Shown here in pieces: positions 12,241 to 23,448 of a stretch of 64,000 nucleotides of DNA; within the stretch, counting starts at the first letter, position 1, and each line of letters begins with the position of its first letter. The notes under the pieces were generated by a model. The model saw only the letters and a program-made list of their open reading frames with translations. It searched no databases and was not told where the DNA came from. The position numbers were made by a program, and so were the translations under genes. The stretch lies in assembly GCA_029204225.1 (NCBI GenBank), contig CM055100.1:18398244-18462243 (forward strand), written 5' to 3'. Source of the stretch: Diphasiastrum complanatum (taxonomy: Eukaryota > Streptophyta > Lycopodiopsida > Lycopodiales > Lycopodiaceae).

Positions 12241-12498
12241 AAAAAGTCTTTCTTTTCGAGCTAGACCTATCTTCTGCACCACTTTTCGACATGGTATCAG
12301 AGTAATTTCACAACTTCTTTATTTAATACCTACATGGTATCAGACCAAAATCTCTAATATTTGATATCTTTCGCGATATCAAATTGATAATCATACTCTT
12401 TAGTTCTTTTCAACCTTTCAGTATCAGAGAAGTGATTTTCTATTGTTGGCATTACTGCATCTTAGTGTCATCGATACAATCGACAGACTAAGTTCCAG

Positions 12499-13128
12499 AT
12501 GGATTCTCAAAGTAAAGTCAGTCTCATCGTAGACAAGCTGAATGGATCCAATTATCATTTGTGGAAATTTCAGATGAAGACCTTGCTAATTGCCAACAAA
12601 TTATGGGATGTTGTTACAGGTACATAAGTAAAATCTGAAACCGACGACTCAAAGTGGAAATCGAAGGACAATAAAGCTTTCGCGCTTATTATTCTCAATA
12701 TATCATATACACAAATTGGACACCTAGTTGAAGCTAAAACATCAAGAGATGTTTTGGACATCTTGAATTCACTATATGACATGAGGGACGTAACTACTAA
12801 GTTACATCTACGAAAAAAATTCTTCACATTCAAAATGTCTATTGGTGATTCTCTTCAAAGTCACATTAACCAGTTTAAGAATCTCTTGCAACAGATGGCC
12901 GCTGTCGGATCAGTCACAGATGATCAAGATGCAATTATGACATTGCTTTCAAGCTTGCCCTCTACATATGAGAACTGGGTGATGATCATATCGACACACA
13001 CAGATTTAACTCTTACTAGAGTTATCATTATGTTGCTACAAGAAGACAATAGGAGAAGTCAAGACACTCTGTCTACTTCCTCCTCTCAGACTCTATATGT
13101 CAACAAAGGCTCTAAGCGACAGAAGCAG
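12499..13128 (+). pseudogene. Copia gag of Cop-III copy a
   Basis: The frame opens with MDSQSKVSLIVDKLNGSNYH and continues with LWKFQMKTLL, the usual copia gag start. One in-frame stop at about 12628 breaks it. The open stretch 12754-13128 carries LHLRKKFFTFKM and LLSSLPSTYENW, typical of the UBN2/gag core. The CCHC knuckle and all of pol are deleted. Confidence 0.75.
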
Positions 13129-13151
13129 AATTGCTTTATGCATATATTTTG

Positions 13152-13915
13152 TGTTGGATTATTCTCCTTCTTACCAATCGTCTAATCAATTTTATTCTTC
13201 ACCCATTGTTTATCCAATTCTATAGATTTTTTCGTGTTAAAACACAGTCTGTAGAATTACAAGTATTTTTACATAGTCTGCAGAATTACACGAAGTTTAC
13301 AATAGTGTCATCTTTTTTGCCTGTTAGAAATCTCGTTCAAAAATCTAGTGTCTCCTTTTTCGCATTTTTTGCCTGTCAGGAATCTTGTGTAAAATTATAG
13401 TGTCGCATTTTTTTCTTTTTCCCTTTTTTGTATTTTTCACGAAAAAACCCGACAGTGTCGCATGTGGCTGTTTTAGTTTATTTTTGTAGAGCTACAATTT
13501 TGGTTTATTTATGTAGACAGAACGTTTACGGCCAACCTCATCGCTTATCAACAATCAATGACAAGGACCGGATGGATGCCAACTGATCACCAGCCAATTG
13601 GCGATCACAATTCATGACCTAATTTCTTAGTATAAATAGTTGTTCATATTCATATAGTTTTCAAGTTATGATCAAGCATTTTGAATAGTTAGCTCTCTCT
13701 CTCTCTCAAGCCTACAAGCTTGAACACTCCTGGGCATTCTAGAACACTTCTTAGAGTTGTTTTAGAGATTGCTATTGCACCACTGCTTATCAGCAATGCA
13801 CTTAATTTATACTTTCATTTTAGTCGCTCAGAGATAGCATAGAGTACGTGGCTTCGATCTGCAACTTATTGTACTCATTTACTTCTGTTACGTTTTCGAA
13901 TCGAGCATTCAAACT
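13152..13915 (+). repeat. LTR of Cop-III copy a
   Basis: It starts TGTTGG and is collinear in its first ~380 bp with the complement of 28305-28690. A TATAAATAG box near 13630 is a plausible promoter, and a CT-rich tract at 13685-13708 lies in the likely leader. The 3' boundary is not certain. Confidence 0.6.
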
Positions 13916-14134
13916 AGAAACACGTATTACTCCTACAATTGTGGAGACAGATGGAGAGCTAAAAACAAATCTATTGGATAATAAAATATTGAGGTTGGTA
14001 GTAATAAGTGAAAGGAGAAGGATGCACCTTGGTATACATACTTACCTTGTAGTGGATCACCTCAACGCAAGTTGTGTAAACGGTAGATTAGGCTCATGGA
14101 TGAAAAAGAAGGCAAGATTGTCATAGTCTAGCAA

Positions 14135-14820
14135 AGAGAGAGAGCTATGAAGAAAATCAAATCACAATGACCTAATTTTGCCCTTTGATCTTTGGCTTAG
14201 TAGGAGAGCACATCTAGCATCATTACAAATGTAGAAATCATGCATCAACTGTACATAGAAGATGTAAACTCAACAAGAACTTGTCAAAATCACTTATGTA
14301 TGATGATTTACTGTTCTTGTCCATAAAATGTCCATACTACAACAATACTCACATGTGGGAACTCATGCATATAAGAAAAATAGCATTCTCTACACAAGAA
14401 TCCACTATATCATCACCAAAATGCAAAAGTGGATGTAGAACCCCAAAGAGATATCTTCCATAAGAATGAATGAGAGAAGAATGAGAGAGATAAATTTATT
14501 CCACACTTTTATGCCTATTTATAACATCCCTTTTCCCTATTTGGATGCTCTTACTCAAGCTTATCAACTAATGGAAGGTTCTAGATCTCTTCCAAAACCT
14601 AGCTCTAACATGCCTAGATTCAATGCATCTCTACTAACCAATTAGAGTAGGTCCAAGTTTGACCTTATCGACTTGACTAAGTTTTCAAAAATAGTAAATC
14701 CACTATTCTTAGACCTTATTAACTTAATTAAGTCTATTTTCAAGTTAAAAATGCATATTGTCCTCAAATTTGCCAAATCAACTCAACTTGACTAAACTAA
14801 ACTAGTTGATATTTTTCACA
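14135..14820 (-). repeat. Copia LTR of family Cop-VII (minus strand), with polypurine tract
   Basis: This is collinear at high similarity with 63401-64000, including the CACAAGAATCCACTAT and ATGCCTATTTATAAC blocks. On the minus strand it starts TGTGAAAAATATC at 14820, preceded by the purine run GCAAAGAGGGAG (complement of 14821-14832), which makes it a 3' LTR. TATAAATAGGC near 14510-14522 is the likely TATA box. Beyond the purine tract I see no recognisable RNase H, so the element body is missing or too decayed to read. Confidence 0.75.
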
Positions 14821-14832
14821 CTCCCTCTTTGC

Positions 14833-15379
14833 ATTAGTGAAACTTAGAGCCCGAAGAGGACCTTTGAAAAAGATGCTTTTTTTAAAAAAAAAAATTTCTT
14901 ATTTTCGTTGCCATGTGGACCAATTGAAACCTTGAAATCGGGATTCTACGTAACGTAGAATTTTCCAAATATAAATAGAATAAAAACTTTTTAAATATAT
15001 TGATGTTTCGTCGGGCATCATGTGAAAATGCTATTGGTTGATGAGGCCTGCCCTTCCAGCTCATCACTGTCCGAAAAGACCCAAAAATATTAAAAATGAA
15101 TATGATAGATGGTTGATATGAGAAAATCGATGTACCATTAATGTATATGCATTGTCAAATCATGGTTAACAGGATTAACTAGAGTTAATTCGTGGCGCCA
15201 AATAGATCAGTGTTTCAAATTTACGCCAACACATATTTTCAGATTCATGGCTTTTTGTCTACGCATATTTTCAAATTCATAGTCAGTATTTCAAATTTTT
15301 GCCTGCACATTACGAATGGCGCCATCAAGGAAGTCGTGCTCCTCAATCGACTATGTGCTTCTATTCAACGAGAAAGATG
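14833..15379. other. Intergenic DNA with a perfect short palindrome
   Basis: No gene is recognised. It holds a perfect palindrome with 9-base arms (ATTCTACGT, one base, ACGTAGAAT) at 14943-14961, and two TGGCGCC motifs near 15193 and 15316. Confidence 0.5.
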
Positions 15380-16070
15380 ATAATGGATTATGGGTGCCAA
15401 GAAAATATTCAAAAAACTCTTGGGTTTTGATGCATCCATCATCAAGAGGAGCATTTTGAAAAAGCAAAAGGTCAAAACTATCATTTCGATCTTATTGGAA
15501 GGCCAGAATTTTGGATTTCAGAACATCACCAAGAGGAAAATCTATTTCTAAAATTATAGTCCAACATGTATATATGCATTCAGAGATAAATGTGGAAGGA
15601 TTCAACGTCAGGGTCACAAAAAAAAAAACAACTGTGAGTAAATATATTTTTGATACTTCGATTTTGTCATTCATAAATATCTAATAGTAAACTTGCCAAT
15701 CTGATCATTTTTTTCTTGCAGATTTATATCCATCCAACATAAATGAATGGGAGCCCAATGGATCTCTAGCAGGTGTGTTAGATGTTATTCACACTGATAT
15801 TGGACAGCTACAATATCGAGGTAGAATTGCAAAAGATCTAGCTAATAGTGGGATCTTTTTTTATGAATCAATGTACATTCCTGATACAAAAGGAGATTTA
15901 GGACAAATAGTCCCAATTCCATTACCTAGTTTTGAAAATGATGAATGGATTGCACTAGATGCTGCAGTTTCAGAATCATTTCGTTGCAAGATATATAAGA
16001 ATCAATACTATTTTCTTATTGCGTTCAATTTGTGTCAGAATGCATGCATCTCTGTATTGCTTTTGTAACT
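15380..16070 (+). pseudogene. Exon-like fragment of an unidentified gene with one candidate intron
   Basis: The clearest part is the frame from about 15721 to 16065, which reads DLYPSNINEWEPNGSL, then GRIAKDLANSGIFFYESMY and PDTKGDLGQIVPIPLPSF. This is a composition unlike the retroelements around it. A consensus intron (GTGAGT at 15634 to TTGCAG ending 15721, 88 bp) precedes it. The sequence before the intron (about 15440-15630) also looks coding but has stops or frame changes. I do not recognise the family. It could be a captured host-gene fragment or the remains of a local gene. After about codon 90 the frame looks like read-through into intron. Confidence 0.35.
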
Positions 16071-16079
16071 GATAGAAAT

Positions 16080-16874
16080 TGTCTGAGAATTCAATACTTT
16101 ATGTTTGGCTACGTAATCACTTAGTATCTAGCGAAAGTTAGTTGCTAAAGATTGAACATGATTTCCATCACTACTGCTTTGTTCAATTTTTTATAGGCGT
16201 AGTCATGCATTGGAAGTAGGAAGTTTTTACATTCTATTACTCACCTATTTCCGACACAAAACTCCAGAAAAAATCACGAAACACCAGAAAACATCTCTAA
16301 AATGCTTGCTTTCGAAGGCGAAACGCCTGAGAAAGGCCCGAATCATCTGCATAAATGCCCGAAATGCCTCCATACCCTCACGAAATGCCTCCCAAAATGC
16401 CTCCTTCGCGCGTCCAAGGCTTCTAAAAACTTAGCATATGGAAGGGTTTTCAGATAGCCAGGCAGTGAACGTGCACCAATCCAAGGTTGCAACATGTCAG
16501 AGGTGCATGTGTATCTTAATCTGGACTATCGGATCAAAGCAGATCGATGGCTGAAATTGTTTGAAAAATATGCACTTCAAATTTCATTTCAATTGAAGGG
16601 TCCCACAGGTGCCCCTAGCTTTTTGTACTTGCCCATTTTTTCTAAGGCCTTGTCTACTGTTGTTTTTTTGCAGAAAAGTAAAAAACAGAGTGATATTTTG
16701 ACCTAGCTAGGGAGACTATTTTTTGGATCTGATTAGACAGGAGCTATGCTGGTACACTCCAAAAATGGTAGTTTGGTAATAATTGCCATTTTTTTTTGCT
16801 TAAGTGCAGTTTTGAGCCATTTTGAGGCCAAATACTTCAAATTGGCATTGATCTGGACTCATCTAAGTGCAGTA
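16080..16874. other. Region without a recognised gene; short imperfect repeats
   Basis: Around 16345-16405 the unit GAAATGCCTCC or a close variant recurs about four times. The rest shows no LTR end, primer site or coding frame that I can support. Confidence 0.4.
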
Positions 16875-17806
16875 ATGACAACTCTAAGCGAGAGCGTCTT
16901 TAATGAGTCAATCAAATTGGGAGGAGCCGGCAGTTATGCAGTTTGGAAATTTAAATTGAAGAACATTTTGATGGAAAATGAGCTATGGGAGATTGTGACA
17001 AGTGAAAAGACAAGGCCAGTAATTGAAGAAGATCAGTGGGCCTTTGACAAGATAAAACAAAAAGCATAGAATGTCATCAACTTATCAGTCAAAGATGCGA
17101 TTATTCCCTACATTTCGGATTTGGAAAGATCAAAAGAGGCTTGGGATACTTTGAAGGCATTGTTTGAAACCGAAAACACATCTCGAGTGCTATTTCTAAA
17201 GACAAAGTTGTATACATTACGAACGGATGATGGTGCAACCATTGTCGATCATCTATTGAAGGTAAAGGAGATCTGTGATCAATTAGTTGTCGTTGGAGAG
17301 CGAGTACAAGATCGTGGGTGACATTGAACAACTTGAGTGAGTCACATTAGATGTTTGTGACCAATATAGCCACATGGGAGAATCTTTCAACCTATGAAAA
17401 ATTAGATAAATTGCTTCTATAGGAAGAACAACGTCAAGAGAATTTGAGTCATTGCAACAGGAGATTTGATCAAGGTCTTGCAGTAAGAGGATGTGGTGGT
17501 AGATTCGTGGAAACTCAAATCGTGAATCATTCCAACAATTTGAAGAACAGTCCAATGATGGTCAAAATCGAGACAATTGGCATCAAGGTCGAGTTCAAGG
17601 ACATGGAAATCCAAGGCAAAAGAAACCTGGGAACTTGTCAATATTGCAACAAACCTAGGCATTGGGAGCATGAGTGCTTCAAGAAACCAAAGGAATCAGC
17701 ACATCGAAAAGGCAAATGGCAGCTAGGCAATTATGCTGATAAATACAAGGATGATGCAGGTGAGAGCTCAAACTTGTGTACAGGTCAAGAAGGAAGTGGA
17801 TTTTGA
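16875..17806 (+). pseudogene. Copia gag of Cop-IV copy a
   Basis: It starts at the ATG at 16875 with SIKLGGAGSYAVWKFKLKNI. It continues after a stop at 17067 with AWDTLKALFETENTSRVLFL and VDHLLKVKEICDQL, and ends with a CCHC knuckle, CQYCNKPRHWEHEC, at about 17638-17680. Several stops lie between 17321 and 17444. The knuckle is intact (CX2CX4HX4C), consistent with RNA packaging by the ancestor. Confidence 0.75.
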
Positions 17807-17949
17807 TGTGGAAGATTCAATAGACAAACATAAGCTTGATGCTAAAATTTCTAAGAGAGTACCTAAATGATACTTATCAATTATAGGTGATGCTAAAAGG
17901 GTGATACTCCCGAATCTAGCGAGCAGGGAGAGCTCAGAAGGTCAAGTAG

Positions 17950-19511
17950 AAATCAGAAATATCCTGCAAGATTAGAGATGAATCTAGCCCTAATGAGCTC
18001 CATGCTCAAGGATCAAGGACCAAAAACTTTTGATGAAGCAAAGGAGCACAAGGAGTGGCATGCAGCTATGGAAGCAAAAAGGGGGGCTATATCGAAAAAT
18101 AGGATGTGAAACTTGGTTGAGCTACCTGATGGTAAGATGCCTATCACTTTCAAATTGATTTGTAAGATCAAGTATGGAGAGATGGGCAACTCAACAAGTA
18201 CAAAGCACGGTTACTTGCGAGAGGATTTGAGCAGCAAGAAGGTATTGATTTTGAGAAAACCTTCGCAGCCATAGCTAAGATGGTAACTATATGTTCTATT
18301 ATTGCTATTTCTACTTTCTATGGTTGGAAGATCCAGCAAAAGGACATTAAATCTGCTTTTCTTAATGGAGTGATGGATGAAGAGGTGTATTTAGTGAAAC
18401 CTCAAGAATCTGTTGAGCCAGGAAGAGAACATCTTGTTTGCAAGCTCAACAAAGCTATTTATGGATTGAAGGAAGCACCACGGGCGTGGTATTCTTGCAT
18501 TGATGAACACTTCAAGCGAGCGGGAATGGTAAAGAGTAATGCTGATCCAAATCTTTACATTCCAAGGCAAAATTCAGATATAATGTTCATTGTTTTGTAC
18601 GTCGATGATTTGATTATTACAGGAAGTAATGAGAGCTTCAAATAGATGAAATCAAGTCAGATCTTTCCAATGCTTTTGACATGAGCGATCAAGGATTGAT
18701 TTACTATCATCTTGGCATTGAAGTATGGCAAAGGGAAGATGTTGTCTTTCTTACAAAAAGCAAATATGCACGAGATTTACTTTATAAGTTCAATATGCAG
18801 GATTGTAGGCCTTTAAGCACGCCGCTGGATGTCAACACGAAGCTTACTACATATGATGAATTTGAGAAAGTGGATGCTTATTTGTACAAGCAACTGGTGG
18901 GTAGTTTGATTTACTTGACACACACATGATCTGATATTTCTTATGTTGTTGGTGTTGTAAGTCAATTTGGGCAAGATCCTAGTCAAGCACATTGGAAGTC
19001 AACCAAACGTATTCTCAATTACATTTGAGGGACATTAAATTTTGTTTTGAAATATGATCAACCTGAAGTGCTAATGTTGGTAGGTTATACAGATGCCGAT
19101 TGGACAGGTAATATTGATGACATAAGATCTACCAGTGGTCATACATCTAGTTATGGTACAACTGTAGTTCCATGGAGCAACCTATAATAGCCTTATCTTC
19201 GACGGAAGCTGAATATCGTGACTCAACAACATGAAGAAGTATGGCTATGAAGATTCTTGTTGATTTAGGTCAACCACAAGTGGATGCGACTATTATATCT
19301 TGCGACAACCAAAGCTGCATTCATCTTGCCAAAAATCCAGTTTTACATGCTCGAACCAAGTACATCAAAATACATTATCACTTTGTTTGAGAGAATATCC
19401 TTGATGGAGCCATTGATCTTGTTTTCTGTAAATCTGAAAATCAAGTGGCAGATATTTTTACTGTCATTAGGTAGATGTAAATTTGAAAAATATCGCACTC
19501 TATTAGGATAG
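17950..19511 (+). pseudogene. Copia reverse transcriptase and RNase H of Cop-IV copy a
   Basis: A degraded linker and N-terminal RT precede the open part at 18280-18645, which has DIKSAFLNGVMDEEVY, KLNKAIYGLKEAPRAW and the intact catalytic YVDD box (18598-18609). RNase H and connection motifs follow at 18681-18929 and, with stops, to 19511. A frame break near 18640 and stops near 18927, 19027 and 19390 make it inactive. Confidence 0.8.
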
Positions 19512-19595
19512 AAGAGTGCAATTGTATCATTGAGGGAGAGAGTTAGAAATCAATGATAGACTTCACGTGTTATTGTTTACGATGTACTTTTACTG

Positions 19596-19962
19596 TTGGG
19601 CGCCCCAATTCCTATTGGCTAATCTAAACCTAAGTATTCAAATAGGGAGATGGGCACTCCAATTCCTATTGGCTAATCTAAACCTAAGTATTCAAATAGT
19701 AGAGGGAACCCATTCATTAATTGGAAGACCCAATTTGAAAATGAATTTTTGGTGGGAACCCCTACTTTATTCACTAACTTGGCTTTTAGGCCCTACGACA
19801 TTAAAAGTCCTCCATAATAGGCCTAAAGTCTTTCTATTGGCTTTCTAATTAATCAAATCTCTATGTGATCATCGAGTTGGACTTACACATGCAGGGTGCC
19901 AAATCCCTCTCACTTATTAGCTAGGGTTAGGATTGCCTTGGGATCGACAAACCCTCCAATCC
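19596..19962 (-). repeat. Gypsy G1 LTR fragment (minus orientation) with an internal 54 bp duplication
   Basis: The part 19740-19962 matches the outer end of the LTRs at 28080-28304 and 30267-30470 (complement), including GATCATCGAGTTGGACTTAC. Its terminus abuts the copia integrase at 19966, so a third G1 insertion once lay here. A 54 bp unit beginning CAATTCCTATTGGC repeats at 19606 and 19660. Confidence 0.7.
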
Positions 19963-19965
19963 CTT

Positions 19966-20682
19966 TCAGCTACTCCATTTTGTTGTTGGGGTCCTTGATG
20001 TTGTATACTCCCTCTTGATCCCATGCTCATCACAAAAGGCCTTAAACTTGCTAGATATGTACTCGCCACCATTGTCACTCCTTAAGCACTTGATCCTTGT
20101 GGAAAATTGGTTCTCCCTTGCATTCTTGAACTTAACAAAAACATCATACACTTCATCTTTGCTCTTTGGTAGATGGATCCAACAAAATCTACTAAAATCA
20201 TCAATGAAAGTTACGTACATCTTAGCTCCACTATTGCTAATTGTAGTAAATCCATGAATATCCGAATGTACAAGTTGAAAAGGCTTTGTAGATCTAGATG
20301 TAGATCTAGTATAAGGTAGTCTATGTGACTTAGACAAAGCACAAGACTCACAAACATGATTGATGCCACTTAAGGAACTTGGAAGACCTATCACAACCTT
20401 CTTTCTAGCCATTACCTCCAATGACTTGAAGTTGAGGTGTCCCATCCTTTTATGCCAAACCTCTTGAATAGGTATTTGCTCTCTTGCAACACATTCAACT
20501 TGGTTAGCAATAACACAAGCATCTAGTTTGAACAACTTCCCTTGCCTTTTACCTTTTCCAATCAAGACGTCCTTCCTTTTGATCATACGAGCATCTCTAT
20601 CAAACTCATTGGCAAGACGTTTGACTGAACCAATCGTAGTACCCCCGGAGACAAGAGGACTACCCAAGCTTAGTGGATTCAA
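19966..20682 (-). pseudogene. Copia integrase (GAG_pre-integrase and rve core), truncated
   Basis: The open frame of about 238 residues has the pre-integrase HKRMGHLNFKSL histidines and the CESCALSKSHRLPY cysteine pair. The core follows with LVHSDIHGF (first catalytic Asp), YVTFIDDFSRFCWI and CLRSDNGGEYIS (second Asp). It stops just before the region that would carry the catalytic Glu. It would insert the element's cDNA. The C-terminal domain and RT are gone. Confidence 0.85.
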
Positions 20683-20691
20683 TCCTGAGTT

Positions 20692-21480
20692 TCATGGAGC
20701 ACTGTATGAAAGTGTCGAAGAGCATATGGATGCTTTTTGGACCACCTGCTTTACCAGTGCCATCACAAACCCACAGCATGAAATGATGTTTTTCGCCACC
20801 ACTAGACTTTCAGAGATGGAAGGGGTCAGAAACTTTCCATTTCGAGTTGTACCATGAGAAAGTGAAATTAGGTTCTTTGGTGGCAGCAAAAACAGAGGAG
20901 TAGGAGATATTGTCTGCCTTGTCAAGGGCTTTGAGAAGCCATTTATCATTGGAGACAGAAGAAGCACAAGTTTCTTAATTGATTTCCAACAAACCCTAAA
21001 ACGTATCATTTCTTTGATTATCATTATGCAAAAAGACACTAAATCTTTAAGTGTTTGAAAGACTTTGATGCCTTTACTTATCATTTGACTCACACTAAGC
21101 AAATTTTTGGTAATAGATGGAATAAACAAGACATCCTCCAAATGAACATTCCTATTCATAGAGAGAGAAATAGGAATTATGCCAATCCCTTTGATTGCAC
21201 ACTCACCATCATTGGCCGTGTAAATCACCCTTTTGTCATCTCCATATGCCAACAAATAAGTGAAGTACTCTTTGTGAAAAGTCATGTGTGAACTTGCTCC
21301 ACTATCAATCCACCAAGGATCTACATCTCCATCATTAGCAAACATACATGAAGACATCACAAAAGCATCATCATTTGCATCTTGAACATCCAAACCATCC
21401 TCATCAAGAGTAAGATTACCTTGTTTGTCTCCTTGATCTCTCTTCTTCTTGTAGCACTCACTTGCAAAGTGTCATTTGAT
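20692..21480 (-). pseudogene. Copia aspartic protease region of Cop-II
   Basis: The motif WWIDSGASSHMTFHKEYF lies near 21280-21330 and carries the catalytic DSG triad. LEDVLFIPSITKNLLSVSQM follows, the usual C-terminal landmark. The protease would cleave the gag-pol polyprotein. A frame break near 20690 separates it from the integrase. Confidence 0.8.
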
Positions 21481-22208
21481 GCCACAATAGAAGCACTTGA
21501 GCTTTGATCTATCCTTCTTTTTGCCATTTGAAGAAGCCTCCTCTTGATCTTGCCCTTTAGACCACTTGCTTTTGCTTTTGCCCTTGAATTTGCCCTTTGT
21601 GAACATAGCCTCCTCTTGAAGTGTCGATGTAGATCCACCTCTTGCTTGAAACCTATATTCTTCATTGATCAAGATCTCTTGAAGATCCATCAAACTTGGT
21701 AAAGTCTTTTTAATAGCAATACTTTGAACAATGTTAGCATGAATCCATTAAGAATAACTTGAACAAGCTCTCCTTCCGTGATGCTCTCATCAATGCAAGC
21801 CAACTCATCATTCAATGCTTTCATCATCAAAATAAAAGTACTTGGACTTTCTTCATTCTTTTGCAAACAAGAAAATATTTGTCTTCTTTGAGTCAGCACT
21901 CTAGAAGTAAACTTGGATTCATAAAGCTTCTTCAATGAATCCTAAGCCTTACTTGATGAAGTACACTTACCAACTTCCTTGAGAAGCTCATTGGTAACAT
22001 TCATCATGCTCATGTGTAGAGCCCTTTTGGCCCTCTTATCATACCTCAATTTTTCTTGTTGTGTTGTTGGTCTCTCCTCCAAATGTAGAACAATATCCAA
22101 AACATCATTCATCTCAAGAAGTGATTCCATCCTCACCTTCCACAATGAATAGTTACTTGAGGTAAGCCTATCCTCGGCTTCCAACGTGACTCCACTTGAT
22201 GTTGCCAT
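21357..22208 (-). pseudogene. Copia gag of Cop-II with zinc knuckle
   Basis: The ATG at 22208 starts a frame with LTSSNYSLWKVRMESLLEMN. The next parts (21690-21935 and 21472-21693) carry EGELVQVILNG, a Lys/Ser-rich stretch and CFYCGIK at the knuckle, where a stop interrupts. It closely resembles the gag at 62475-62820. Confidence 0.8.
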
Positions 22209-22794
22209 GTAGCAATGACCTGATCTTCTCTTTCAACCCGTTTCAATGCACAAAGCACTCCTTTGAACAACAACAAATGTTTTCAAAAGAAATCACAAAG
22301 ATTTGAAACTACTCAAAAATTCTCTTCTAGCACATACCAAGCAAATCAACACATAGAATCATGAAATCTTGATCAACCTATGATCTATCCTCAATCTAAT
22401 GACTCTTGCCACTTCTTAAGATTGAAACACACTCAAATGAAGTCCAAAAACCTCACTATCTAGATATCCAATCAAGATTAGAGTTTTGACAAAATCACAA
22501 AAAATTGATTATTCCATATCTACATGCAAATGCTGAAAACTTGATATGCAATCTATTAGCCACCACTTAGTCTGATCCAATGATCCAAAATCGTCCAAAT
22601 CCAACATGTGAATTAAAAAATTTGGAATTGATCAAGTATATAGCTCTGTATAGGGTTTTGATCTACAAAAGGTCCAATCTACAAATGCAAGAAACTTGAT
22701 TTTGGTGTAGAATCCTCTCTAGCATGCTCTAGCCTTGATATCTTCACCAAATTATTGATAGATATTATTTCCTCCTTCATAACCTAAAACACAA

Positions 22795-22806
22795 GATCTG
22801 ATACCA
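22795..22806 (-). promoter_or_regulatory. tRNA-Met primer-binding site of Cop-II
   Basis: The minus strand reads TGGTATCAGATC, a near match to the initiator tRNA-Met complement. It directly follows the LTR end at 22807. Confidence 0.8.
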
Positions 22807-23448
22807 TGTGAAAGAATTCAGATTAATGATGATCCAAATCCATAAACTGATCTTGGGTTTAGAAAGAGAACAAATCAACAATCTTGCTAATGTAGAAAAA
22901 TCAGCATCTACTCTATGAATGAGATGCAAACTCTAATAGAACTTGATAAAACATGAACAAAATTGTAAAGTACTATTGTTGTTCATACAAAACCATCAAG
23001 ATAATGTATTTCACACATGTGGATCCAAAAATAACAAATAAGATCATTCTACACATAGAATTGCAAGCAATCACAAGTATAGTGCACCAATGGATAGTAA
23101 AACCCAAGAGAACCATGCATAAGCATGAAATGAGATATAGAAGAGAGAAGATATGTCTCTCCATGAGTTACATCCTTTTATAATAGGTCCAAACTCTATC
23201 TGGCCGCTTTCCCTCCAAAATGTAAACCCTACTATTTTTGGGTCTAGATTCAAGTTACCCAACATTCAAATTTGAATATACTCAAACTCGACTTCTAACT
23301 TTCTCACACTTTCAAAAAGTGTTTATTCAAATACAATTTAGACTAATGAACTTTGAATAGTCAAACTCTAAGTCTAATATAAAGTTGGCCCCAATTCGTC
23401 AAATATAGAAACGTAGCAAATATGACTAAATTAGTTGAATATTTCACA
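22807..23448 (-). repeat. 5' LTR of Cop-II
   Basis: The 642 bp LTR has matching inverted ends (TGTGAAATATTC at the start, TTTCACA at the end, read on the minus strand). A TATAAAAG box near 23170-23178 is the probable promoter. A TTTCACACATGTGG motif near 23009 is shared with the copia LTR near 58630. Confidence 0.8.

Larger units (their letters stand above)
9506..12250 (-). mobile_element. Ty3/gypsy family G1, copy C (integrase end plus third-ORF C-terminal part)
   Basis: On the minus strand, 12240-11648 matches the integrase C-terminal region of copy B (37720-38220), including the block that begins with a TTGGATGGAAAA-like sequence. A poly-purine/pyrimidine spacer (about 11500-11640) follows and then the downstream part of the extra ORF. 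The spacer and the first ~330 codons of the ORF seen in copy B are missing. No LTR is left on either side. Confidence 0.7.
12292..13915 (+). mobile_element. Copia remnant Cop-III, copy a (primer site, gag, LTR; no pol)
   Basis: A TGGTATCAG primer site lies at 12292-12300, followed by about 200 bp of leader, gag from 12499, and an LTR starting TGTTGGATTATTCTCC at 13152. That LTR start matches, on the opposite strand, the one at 28690. Protease, integrase, reverse transcriptase, RNase H and the polypurine tract are all missing, so a deletion joins gag to the LTR near 13130. Confidence 0.7.
16875..19595 (+). mobile_element. Copia element Cop-IV, copy a (gag joined to reverse transcriptase)
   Basis: The order is gag with zinc knuckle, then directly reverse transcriptase and RNase H, a purine tract TGAGGGAGAG (19531-19540), and the first ~55 bases of an LTR. 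Protease and integrase are missing between about 17810 and 17950. Its RT and RNase H match the copy at 56232-57300. The LTR is cut at about 19596 by a gypsy LTR fragment. I find no 5' LTR or primer site upstream. Confidence 0.8.
19966..23448 (-). mobile_element. Copia element Cop-II (5' LTR, gag, protease, integrase; 3' part lost)
   Basis: On the minus strand the order is LTR 23448-22807, tRNA-Met primer site, leader, gag, protease and integrase. It is cut at 19966 inside the integrase core, just after the segment for the conserved PQQNG motif. The LTR begins exactly inside the third ORF of gypsy copy A, so Cop-II inserted into that element. Confidence 0.8.
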
